NCBI RefSeq assembly: GCF_003149375.1
Contig: NZ_QFWH01000009.1
Span: 1 to 64,000 of the forward strand
From: Vampirovibrio chlorellavorus
GTDB lineage: Bacteria; Cyanobacteriota; Vampirovibrionia; Vampirovibrionales; Vampirovibrionaceae
DNA length: 64,000 nucleotides
Direction: 5' to 3'
Part shown: piece by piece, positions 33,085 through 40,745 of the stretch
How positions within the stretch are numbered: position 1 is the stretch's first letter
How the letters are laid out: every line of letters begins with the position of its first letter
Made by a program: the position numbers and the translations under genes
Notes under the pieces: model-generated
Seen by the model: the letters and a program-made list of their open reading frames with translations, nothing else
Told to the model about the DNA's origin: nothing
Databases searched by the model: none

Positions 33085-33948
33085 TTGAAACATCGCCTGC
33101 CGCACCTATCCCGGAAACACGCGTCCCGTGCCCTGCGCTTGCTGATGCTGCTGGCCCTCGTCGGTTGTCTTCTACTCAAGGGGTTGCCGAGCGACGCACG
33201 CGCCCAGGTGCAGAATTCGCCGCAGCAGGCGCAGCCTGAGGATCAACGCCCCACTCCCATCAATCAGGTGCCGCCCAAGCCCACCGGGCTGAATATCTAC
33301 ATCAACGATTACGCCCATTTGCTCAAGCCCGCCGATCGCAGTACCTTGCAAGAGCAGCTGCAAACCCTGGATGAAGCCGGAATCGCCCAGATCTCGGTGG
33401 TCATTCTGCCGGATACGGATTTGGAGCTTTCCGAATTGGCCCCGCGCATTCTGAATCAATGGGATATCCAGCACTACAAGAAAAAAGACGGTCTGTTGGT
33501 GCTGGTGAATGCCTATCGGGTCACTCAAAGTTTATCAGGGAACCGGATTTTTATTGCCACCGGCTATAATCTGGAAGAGAAGCTACCGGATGCGGTCATT
33601 GGCCGCATTCTGGATGAAGTGGCCTTGCCAGCCTTCAATGAAGGCAACTTTTCCGGCGGTATCACTCAGGCCACCCTGGCCGTGGCCAAAATCCTGGCCG
33701 GAGATCAAAAACTGACTGAGCATTACAGCCAACCCGCCCCCGATGAAGACGGCTTATGGTTCGTGATCATTCTTGTCATCTTCATTTTGCTGATGTTTTT
33801 CAACCGAAAAAACAGAGGTGGCGGCGGATTTTATGGTGGTGGGTATGGGGGCGGCTTTGGCGGTGGCTGGGGAGATGGCGGCGGTGGTTTTGGGGGCGGT
33901 TTCGGCGGGGGCGGAGACGCTGGCGGCGGCGGCGGCGCTGGCCGCTAA
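33085..33948 (+). CDS. TPM domain protein with Gly-rich tail
   Basis: A 287-residue protein of the TPM (YgcG/Psb32-like) family. It begins TTG after CAGGAAAC. A signal-anchor is at ~17-40. The TPM domain at ~70-215 has INDYAHLLKPADRSTLQEQL, VVILPDTDLELSELAPRILN, and KKDGLLVLVNAYR with IFIATGYNLEEKLPDAVIGR. A second membrane helix (LWFVIILVIFILLMFF) is followed by a ~45-residue Gly-rich tail. This is the standard partner of LemA. In plants and cyanobacteria a TPM relative works in photosystem repair; here the role is unknown. Confidence 0.93.
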   Translation: MKHRLPHLSRKHASRALRLLMLLALVGCLLLKGLPSDARAQVQNSPQQAQPEDQRPTPINQVPPKPTGLNIYINDYAHLLKPADRSTLQEQLQTLDEAGIAQISVVILPDTDLELSELAPRILNQWDIQHYKKKDGLLVLVNAYRVTQSLSGNRIFIATGYNLEEKLPDAVIGRILDEVALPAFNEGNFSGGITQATLAVAKILAGDQKLTEHYSQPAPDEDGLWFVIILVIFILLMFFNRKNRGGGGFYGGGYGGGFGGGWGDGGGGFGGGFGGGGDAGGGGGAGR

Positions 33949-34053
33949 CCCGTTATTTCAAGTCAGCATTCGTGGGGGCTTTGTAAAGCAATAAAGCTCA
34001 AATATTTGTTTTTATTTTCTTAATGCCCCCTTGAGCTTTGGATGTTGCCATTT

Positions 34054-34761
34054 ATGTCCCAACCGACGCCGCGCAAAAAGAACTTTCTGGTGCCCCGGAT
34101 TGCCTCCCAAATTCTGAGTACCCTGTATGGGTCCTCCACCTACCACCGCGAAAGAGAAACAACCGCGTTCAGCCTGAGCCTGCAGCCGGACGTTGCCCTA
34201 CGTGGCATTTACAGTCACGATAGCCTGAACAGCCCATTAAACCCGTCTCAGGCATCCACCGCCGGGGTGTCCGCCGGGTGTGGCTGGTTTGCGCCCACGC
34301 ACACATTGGGCGCCTTCATGGACCAGATCCAGCAGGGCATTATCCCGGATTTGATTGAACTGGTGTGCAGTTTCCCGGTGGATGTGGACCCTGTGGACGC
34401 TCAGCAGCAGTTACGACAATACTGCTACGTCCTCAGTCAGGCTGGCCCGCTGGGTCGGTTGAGAGGTCAGGAGCTTCGGCTGGCTCTGGGGTTCCGCAGC
34501 CGAAAAGCCCAATACAAGTACCTTCAGGTTGTGGAGCAAACCGCGCACCCCACGCAGCAGCAGCATATCCAGTACCAGAAAAACGCGCTGCTCATCCTGA
34601 TGGATGAACTGGAAAATGCCCTGATTGACCAACTCAGCGAAGACCCCTGTCTGGGCAAGGAGATATTCCTGAACAAAGAGCAGAAAGCCTACCCCTGCTG
34701 GATACAAAAGCTTCTAAGGGGATTCAGGGGCGTCCTGAAGAGGATGGTCGGGCCCACTTGA
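34054..34761 (+). CDS. Hypothetical protein
   Basis: About 235 residues with no signal peptide or membrane helix. The first ~80 residues look flexible. Residues ~90-235 are helical, with IPDLIELVCSFPVDVDPVDA and ALLILMDELENALIDQLSED. No family is recognised. The ATG at 34054 is chosen, with 34042 also possible; neither has a strong ribosome site. A strong bidirectional terminator follows. Confidence 0.6.
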   Translation: MSQPTPRKKNFLVPRIASQILSTLYGSSTYHRERETTAFSLSLQPDVALRGIYSHDSLNSPLNPSQASTAGVSAGCGWFAPTHTLGAFMDQIQQGIIPDLIELVCSFPVDVDPVDAQQQLRQYCYVLSQAGPLGRLRGQELRLALGFRSRKAQYKYLQVVEQTAHPTQQQHIQYQKNALLILMDELENALIDQLSEDPCLGKEIFLNKEQKAYPCWIQKLLRGFRGVLKRMVGPT

Positions 34762-34772
34762 AAACATTTCAA

Positions 34773-34803
34773 AAAAGCCAGACCGTTTCCCGTCTGGCTT
34801 TTT
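34773..34803. terminator. Bidirectional intrinsic terminator
   Basis: AAAAAGCCAGAC and GTCTGGCTTTTT form a perfect 12-bp palindrome around a 7-base loop. It serves the plus-strand hypothetical gene and the minus-strand ETF-QO gene. Confidence 0.93.
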
Positions 34804-34833
34804 GAGCTTTTTGAAATGGAGAGAAAAACAGCG

Positions 34834-36585
34834 CTACAGCCCCATAAAGTCCGGGCCGGAGCCTTCTTCCGTGGGGCGCACCTTCAGGTTCACCTCCGGG
34901 CAAACAATCTCACAGGTGCGGCACTGCACGCAATTCTCCAGCGACATGCCGTGGTGCCTCAGGCCACCCCGGTCATCGATCCGATGCACTTCCGCCGTAC
35001 AATCGGACACGCAGGGCGTTTCCTTACCCAAAGTATCGTAGGTGGAAATACACTTCACGCACACATCGGCGTTGAACTCGTCGATGTGCCGATTCTCTTC
35101 GTGGTACTTGGTTCCGGCGTAAAAAACGGCATCCGCCCGAGAGTAGACGGTGTCCTTATCAAAACCGTTGACCTCAATTGCACGGCTGGTCTTGAAGTTG
35201 GGCACAATGTGCTTGTAATCTTCAATATAACGCACCGGCCCGATATCGGCCTTGCCGTCCATCAGCTTTTTCAGGCGCAAAGCGTCACTCACCGCAGTGA
35301 CCGGGTTGTGGGTCAACCCGACCGAAATCAGCCCCCAGTGAGCGCTCCCCGCATCCACCCCTTCCATGACCTTGGGCAGATAGTTATTGAGCAAGCGGGG
35401 GTTTTCCTGCCAGGCCTGCCGGAAGTAACGACCCTCATACAGGTTTTGACCCACAAAGGAGTTCATAACCCGCTCTTTGTAGCTGGATAGTTTCTGCTCG
35501 CTGAAGTCGCTCTTCTGGATGGCCTCATGCAAGACTTCCGCGGCTTGCCAACCACATTCCATGGCCTTGTCCACCCCGGAAAGCTGGCTGATATCCAGCA
35601 CGCCCAGTGCGTCGCCCAGCAGCAAGGCCCCATCCACGGAGAATTTTTTGGGGAGGCTGTAATAGCCCCCTTCCGGCAACAGGGCAGCGCCGTACTTCAG
35701 CATTTTACCGCCCTGAATCAGGGATTGCACCCAAGGGTGCTTTTTCAAATCCTGAAGGCGCTGCTGCGGGTTGATGTTGGGGTTAGGAGAATCCAGCGAA
35801 ATGACCATCCCAATGGTCAACTTGCGGTCCTTCATACCGTAAATAAAGCCGCCCCCAAAGCTGCCATCTACCAGAGGGAAGCCCATGGTGTGCCAGACCT
35901 TGCCCGTATAGTCAGAGCCTTCCGGCAGTTCCCACACTTCCTTCACGCCCACGGACCAAATCTGGGGATTGTCCCGCAGTTTGAAGCGTTCAATCAGGTT
36001 GCGGGAAACAAAGCCCTTGTCGCCAAAGCAGGTGACCTTCCCGTAAATATTGTCTTCCTCGGCATTGCCGGTGGCCTTTTCCACCACCTGCACGCCCACC
36101 ACTGTATCCCCGTCATACACCACCTCGTGGGCGGAAAAGCCGGGGAAAAAGTCCACCGTCACACTGGGAGCCTCGGCCAGTTTCTCTTTCAGCTTGTTGG
36201 CCATCCAGTACACCACGTGGCTGAGGGTTAAAACCAGATAGCCCTCTTTCTTCAAGCCCGCAGGCAACAGGGCCGCCGGGACATCCCACTTGCTCTTGTT
36301 GGCCAGCACCGAAAAATAACTCTGGTTGCAAACGGCCTCGTAGGGGAAACCGTTGTCCTTGTAATCGGGAAATAGCTTTTCAATCACGTGCGGCTTGGAT
36401 ACTGCCCCACTGAGGATGTGGGCGCCAAACTCCTTGCCCTTTTCCAGAATGGCCATGGAAAAAGACACGCCGCTTTGCTTGGCCAGATCCACCAGATGAT
36501 GGGCCAAAGCCAGGTTGGAAGGACTCCCCCCAATCAGTAAAATATCGTACTCGATTCGTTCAGCCACAGAGGCCTTGCCTCCCAT
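34834..36585 (-). CDS. Electron transfer flavoprotein:quinone oxidoreductase
   Basis: A membrane-associated FAD/Fe-S enzyme that passes electrons from reduced ETF to the quinone pool. At 583 residues the length is normal. The FAD domain starts with IEYDILLIGGSPSNLALAHH, where the canonical G-x-G-x-x-G is altered to G-G-S-P-S-N. Conserved ETF-QO features follow: EKGKEFGAHILSGAV, GFIYGMKDRKLTIGMVISLD and GDALGVLDISQLSGVDKAME. The C-terminal ferredoxin part has CVKC...CVSDC and then CVQCRTCEIVCP, more cysteines than the common single 4Fe-4S pattern. ATG at 36585 is listed; GTG at 36567 has a better site. It is downstream of etfB-etfA on the same strand, completing an ETF branch. Confidence 0.9.
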   Translation of the reverse strand: MGGKASVAERIEYDILLIGGSPSNLALAHHLVDLAKQSGVSFSMAILEKGKEFGAHILSGAVSKPHVIEKLFPDYKDNGFPYEAVCNQSYFSVLANKSKWDVPAALLPAGLKKEGYLVLTLSHVVYWMANKLKEKLAEAPSVTVDFFPGFSAHEVVYDGDTVVGVQVVEKATGNAEEDNIYGKVTCFGDKGFVSRNLIERFKLRDNPQIWSVGVKEVWELPEGSDYTGKVWHTMGFPLVDGSFGGGFIYGMKDRKLTIGMVISLDSPNPNINPQQRLQDLKKHPWVQSLIQGGKMLKYGAALLPEGGYYSLPKKFSVDGALLLGDALGVLDISQLSGVDKAMECGWQAAEVLHEAIQKSDFSEQKLSSYKERVMNSFVGQNLYEGRYFRQAWQENPRLLNNYLPKVMEGVDAGSAHWGLISVGLTHNPVTAVSDALRLKKLMDGKADIGPVRYIEDYKHIVPNFKTSRAIEVNGFDKDTVYSRADAVFYAGTKYHEENRHIDEFNADVCVKCISTYDTLGKETPCVSDCTAEVHRIDDRGGLRHHGMSLENCVQCRTCEIVCPEVNLKVRPTEEGSGPDFMGL

Positions 36586-36605
36586 TACTCATTAAAACAA
36601 GTCCA

Positions 36606-36632
36606 TTGATTCAGTTGATTCAGTTGATTCAG
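36606..36632. repeat. Three tandem 9-bp units
   Basis: TTGATTCAG occurs three times in tandem between the stop of etfA and the start of the ETF-QO gene. It may be a copy-number-variable spacer. Confidence 0.85.
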
Positions 36633-36659
36633 TGCAGCTCTGCTTCCAGGCAGCTTCAG

Positions 36660-37847
36660 CTACACCAGCGATTTCTCGGAACTGCTGGCGCCTGCCACGG
36701 GTTGGGCCGCTTTCAACTGCCGAATCAGCTCAGGCACCACCTGAAACACATCGCCCACAATGCCATGATGGGCCACCTGGAAAATAGGGGCATCCGGGTC
36801 CTTGTTGATGGCGATGATCAGGCCGGATTTGTTCATACCCACCCGGTGTTGAATGGCCCCGGAAATGCCGCAGGCGATGTAGATTTTCGGGCGCACGGTC
36901 TTGCCGGTTTGCCCCACCTGATTGGAGTAGGGAATCCAGCCAGCGTCCACCACCTTGCGGGAAGCGCCCACCGCCGAGTTTTCAAAACAGCTCGCCAGCT
37001 CCCGCAACACATTGAAGCCTTCAGCCCCACCCAGACCATAGCCGCCGGCAACAACCACATCGGCATCGGCAATGCTCACGCCGGACTGCACTTCTCGCAC
37101 AATCTCCAGCACTTCCAGCCGGTAATCTTCCGGCAGCAGATTGACGGGAGTGTGCCGAATTTCGCCCTGACGATTGGGATCGGGCTTCAAGGGAAGCATC
37201 ACCCCCGGCCGGGTAGTGGCCATTTGCGGGTTGTTCCACGGGCCCAGAATCCGGGCCTTCAGGCTCTCCCCGAAGCTGGGACGGATGGCGTACAGACAAC
37301 CGGGGTACAGCCCCAGCTTGTCTGGATCGGCCTTGTTGGTATGCTCGTAAGGCCCAATATCCAGCTCGGTGCAATCGGCGGTCAAACCGGTCTTGAAGAA
37401 GGCCGCAATCCGGGGGGCCAAATCCCGACCGGTGGTGGTGGAACCCAGCAGCAAAATATGCGGCGGGGGATCAAAGGTTTTCAACAAGTCGGTAATCACC
37501 CGCTTGTACGGCAGGGTGCGATAGGCTTTCAATTCGGGGCTATCGGCCAGATACACAATCTCAGCACCGTATTGAATGAGCGTTTGCGCGGCCTGCTCCA
37601 GTTGGTGTCCCAACAAAACACAAGAGAGCTGCCCGCCCAGCTTATCGGCCAAGTCCCGGCCCGCCCCCAAGAGTTCCAGGGTGACCGGCTGAATCTGTCC
37701 CTCGACTTGCTCGGCAATCACAATCACTTCTTTGTTAGAGGGGGTGATAATCTCCCGCAAGGGCTCCGCATCGGGCTTTGGCGCAGCCTCGCCGCCTCCC
37801 CAGGCCCCGGATTCCTGTGCTTCCTGTTTCGGTTCTTCTGCACTCAT
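36660..37847 (-). CDS. etfA: Electron transfer flavoprotein alpha subunit
   Basis: A 395-residue FAD-carrying subunit of ETF. The N-terminus has a ~45-residue acidic/Gly extension (EEPKQEAQESGAWGGGEAAP) ahead of the normal alpha/beta domain. The C-terminal FAD domain has DAGWIPYSNQVGQTGKTVRP, IYIACGISGAIQHRVGMNKS, and IAINKDPDAPIFQVAHHGIV with GDVFQVVPELI, all canonical. Its start overlaps the etfB stop by 4 bases, so they are coupled. The extension is the only oddity. Confidence 0.96.
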   Translation of the reverse strand: MSAEEPKQEAQESGAWGGGEAAPKPDAEPLREIITPSNKEVIVIAEQVEGQIQPVTLELLGAGRDLADKLGGQLSCVLLGHQLEQAAQTLIQYGAEIVYLADSPELKAYRTLPYKRVITDLLKTFDPPPHILLLGSTTTGRDLAPRIAAFFKTGLTADCTELDIGPYEHTNKADPDKLGLYPGCLYAIRPSFGESLKARILGPWNNPQMATTRPGVMLPLKPDPNRQGEIRHTPVNLLPEDYRLEVLEIVREVQSGVSIADADVVVAGGYGLGGAEGFNVLRELASCFENSAVGASRKVVDAGWIPYSNQVGQTGKTVRPKIYIACGISGAIQHRVGMNKSGLIIAINKDPDAPIFQVAHHGIVGDVFQVVPELIRQLKAAQPVAGASSSEKSLV

Positions 37848-38668
37848 AGCTTGGCAAATTCCTTGAGATTGGTAGTCTGCAACACATCACGCACCATCTG
37901 CTCAATGGGCTCTCCCTGGCGAACCTTGCAACTGCCCCCGATTTCGGCCACCTTGTCGGTTTTGGCCACAATGGTGGGCGACCCCTTCAGGCCGCACAGC
38001 ACCGGATCAGCGCCTACATCATCCAGAGTGACCGTCTTGATCACTTCGTTTTTAGCCGCTTCATCCCGCAGCAATTGCTGCACCCGGCGAGCCCCACGAA
38101 TGGTTTTGTACTCCAGCGGGTGGGAAGAGTTGGCGACGGTAATGAGGGCGGGCATGGCCATTTTGACCCACTGATAGCCCCCTTCAATGACCCGGCGAGC
38201 CACCACCTTGTCGTCCTCAATCCTGAAGTCCTCGCAATAGCTGACCTGCGGTAAATCCAGACGCTCAGCGATTTGTGGACCTACCTGGGCAGTATCACCA
38301 TCGGTGGTTTGCAGGCCGCAAAACATCAAATCCGGCACCCCCAAATGCTGAATCACCTTGTGCAAGGCGTAGGCGGTAGCCAGCGTATCGGAAGCGGCCA
38401 ATCGACGGTCGGACAATAAATAGCCCTGATCCGCCCCGTGTTCAATGGCCTCAAGCAAAATTTCAGCGGCCAGCGGCGGCCCCATGGAAATGGCCGTCAC
38501 CCGGCCCCCATACAAGGCCTTGGTATGCAAGGCGGCTTGCAGGGCGTAACGATCAAACGGATTCAACATCCGCTTGGCCTTGGCCCGATCGATGGTGCCA
38601 TCCGGGTTGATACCAGCCTTGGCCGACTGATCCGGGACCTGCTTAATCAGCACGTAAATATTGTTCAT
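37844..38668 (-). CDS. etfB: Electron transfer flavoprotein beta subunit
   Basis: About 274 residues. It forms the ETF heterodimer with EtfA, holding AMP and collecting electrons from acyl-CoA or other dehydrogenases. Typical motifs are IYVLIKQVPDQSAKAGINPD, NPFDRYALQAALHTK, and CGLQTTDGDTAQVGPQIAE followed by RLDLPQVSYCEDF. ATG at 38668 is preferred over a GTG five codons upstream. It is the first gene of the etfB-etfA-ETF-QO operon. No acyl-CoA dehydrogenase is in the window. Confidence 0.96.
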   Translation of the reverse strand: MNNIYVLIKQVPDQSAKAGINPDGTIDRAKAKRMLNPFDRYALQAALHTKALYGGRVTAISMGPPLAAEILLEAIEHGADQGYLLSDRRLAASDTLATAYALHKVIQHLGVPDLMFCGLQTTDGDTAQVGPQIAERLDLPQVSYCEDFRIEDDKVVARRVIEGGYQWVKMAMPALITVANSSHPLEYKTIRGARRVQQLLRDEAAKNEVIKTVTLDDVGADPVLCGLKGSPTIVAKTDKVAEIGGSCKVRQGEPIEQMVRDVLQTTNLKEFAKL

Positions 38669-38891
38669 AGTGGATGCTTTCACCCAAACTGCGCTCTACT
38701 CGTGTTATTGACCGTCAACTTCCAGACCGGAAACTGTGGGCAGGACTTTTCCCTCTCGTAAACATAAAAACGACCAGCCTCACCAACCAGCTTCGTTTCT
38801 CTAGAAACCGAAGACCCTTATTAGCCTACCAATGAAAGGGGCGAGAGTCAATTTTATTCTTGCAACGGCCTAACACCACACTGGCAAGGGG

Positions 38892-39773
38892 TTATCGCAA
38901 GGCCAAAAAACGCAACCAGCGAAACAGCTTTTCAGGCATGCTGAGGGGAAGCCCCAGCTTTTGCTTCAACTGCAGTTGGGCCAATCGGGTCCGACGAATA
39001 AACGGGGTCGGGTAGTGCCGCTGCGCCAGAAAATTTTCCAGCGCCTGGTAGTGAAGCAACCGGGTTTCCCCATCAATGGCCCCGGCGGTGGGCACACCCA
39101 CTTGCGACATGGGTAAGCGCTGGTACACCCTGGGGTTGGGGTCAAAATAGAGAATCCAGTCCAGGGAAACCAGTGTCCAGATGTGCCAGCAGGCCGCCCG
39201 ATGCAAAGCCGGATTCAGCAAGCCGGTACGCTCCAGGCATTGCTTTCTCAGCAAGACGCCCGACTCGGGCATCAGGTTTTCTCGCAGCAGGGGGGTGAAC
39301 AGACTGCCCGATGGGTACAGGGTGGGCCGATAGGGCAGCATGCTGTTTTTCTTGTGCGGTACGTATTTTTCATAAGGCACGCCATTGGCATCCACGCACT
39401 GGGCCCGGCAAAACACCAGCCCCAAACGCGGGGTCAGCAAAAATTCGGTCACATAATCCTGCAACGCCTGCGGGGAGGCCAGCGCGTCCGAGGCAGAAAA
39501 GAACCACAGCAAATCCCCCTGGGCCTGCTCAATCCCCTGATTCAGGGCCTCCCAGCGGCTCCGTGCGCTCTCCACCGGGATATGCCGCACCCGACCATCC
39601 AGCAGGGCCAAGGCCGCCGCCTCAGCGCTCAACGCCGCCGAGGTGCCATCATCCAGCAACAGAATTTCATGATCGATGAACTGCTGCTGGAGTATGGAGG
39701 TCACCGCCTGTTGCAGGTATCGCCCCTCGCCAGCGCAGTAAACCAGAAACGAGACCACCGGATGAATCACCAT
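38892..39773 (-). CDS. Family 2 glycosyltransferase
   Basis: About 293 residues. It is a GT-A enzyme transferring a sugar from a nucleotide donor: VVSFLVYCAGEGRYLQQAVT at the start, ILLLDDGTSAALS, then LLWFFSASDAL as the metal-binding DxD-equivalent (here S-A-S-D), and a C-terminal helical region. ATG at 39773 begins the domain; 81 upstream codons in frame have unlikely composition and are excluded. It lies downstream of nothing related and divergent from a coiled-coil gene. The acceptor is unknown. Confidence 0.82.
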   Translation of the reverse strand: MVIHPVVSFLVYCAGEGRYLQQAVTSILQQQFIDHEILLLDDGTSAALSAEAAALALLDGRVRHIPVESARSRWEALNQGIEQAQGDLLWFFSASDALASPQALQDYVTEFLLTPRLGLVFCRAQCVDANGVPYEKYVPHKKNSMLPYRPTLYPSGSLFTPLLRENLMPESGVLLRKQCLERTGLLNPALHRAACWHIWTLVSLDWILYFDPNPRVYQRLPMSQVGVPTAGAIDGETRLLHYQALENFLAQRHYPTPFIRRTRLAQLQLKQKLGLPLSMPEKLFRWLRFLALR

Positions 39774-39976
39774 GGCCAATGGGTTATCCTGTCCACAAAG
39801 ATGCTTGCACACACCAGTATAGAGTGAATCGGGGCGTTTTCCAATGGGCCGGGGGCAATTGATTCCCTTCACCGGCATTGTATGGGTTAACCGACTGATG
39901 ACGTCTCGGCCCATTTCAAACCGTAGAGATTGCCTGAATGCTCCACCCGTTGCCGCCTGCTTTTCCATCCACACCG

Positions 39977-40726
39977 ATGCCCCAGACCACGGTTCAACAG
40001 CGTGCGCTGCGGCCACCCCGGACCACGCCCTCCCCGTCGCTTCGATTTGGGGAGGCCAAAGCCCCCATCAGCGCCAATCCCTTCGTGTGGGTACTCAACG
40101 GCATTAAAAGCCTGTACGAACGTTTCTCCCGAACCAAAGTGGGTCAGTGGTTTAACCGAATGCTGGGCAAAATCAATCAATTTCTGAAGGCCAAGCCCAA
40201 AGCAAGCCCCAAGCCAGCCGCACCGGCCCCGTCTCCGGCGCCAGTATCAACCCCAGCCCAAACCCAAACACAAACACAGACAGATCCCGCACCAGCTTCA
40301 GAACCACAGGCAGAACCACCGACAGAACCGGTTGCAGAAACGCCCCCAGAGGCCAAAGCCAAAGCCGCCTTTGTTCCCTACAGCGAGCGGCCCCTGGAAG
40401 CCTTGCAGGAAAAGCTGACCAAACTCCAGAGATTGTGCAACCAATTCCCCCAGGAACCCGGGAAGCTGGAGAAGACGCTTGAGAAGATTCTAAAGCAAGT
40501 CGAGGCCAATTTGGCCGAGTTGCGCACACAGCTTGAAAATGACTTGCGTCAGGATGCAAGCGCATCGGAAGCCTCCAGCGACAAGTTACGCCAGCAACTC
40601 CGCATCGTGGAGGCGGAAATCAAGGTGCGGAAACAAAACCGTCAGGACCTGCCCATCCTGAGGGATATTCTTCAGCGACAAATGCTTGCTCTACAAGAAT
40701 TTATTCAATTGCGGCAGGAGCCGTAG
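39977..40726 (+). CDS. Hypothetical protein with Pro/Ala linker and coiled coil
   Basis: About 249 residues. The N-terminal ~75 residues hold an amphipathic part (PFVWVLNGIKSLYERFSRTK). The ~80-135 region is a Pro/Ala/Thr/Gln low-complexity linker with QTQTQTQT. The ~150-249 region is a long coiled coil (LEALQEKLTKLQRLCNQFPQ and DKLRQQLRIVEAEIKVRKQN). No signal peptide or catalytic motif is seen. It may be a structural or scaffolding protein. It ends 20 bases before the end of carB, convergent. Confidence 0.6.
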   Translation: MPQTTVQQRALRPPRTTPSPSLRFGEAKAPISANPFVWVLNGIKSLYERFSRTKVGQWFNRMLGKINQFLKAKPKASPKPAAPAPSPAPVSTPAQTQTQTQTDPAPASEPQAEPPTEPVAETPPEAKAKAAFVPYSERPLEALQEKLTKLQRLCNQFPQEPGKLEKTLEKILKQVEANLAELRTQLENDLRQDASASEASSDKLRQQLRIVEAEIKVRKQNRQDLPILRDILQRQMLALQEFIQLRQEP

Positions 40727-40745
40727 GCCTTGGAATAGCGGGCGT

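Noticed and set aside
39774-40016. 81 extra codons upstream of the glycosyltransferase
   Set aside because: No signal peptide or family similarity; the GT2 domain begins directly at the ATG at 39773.
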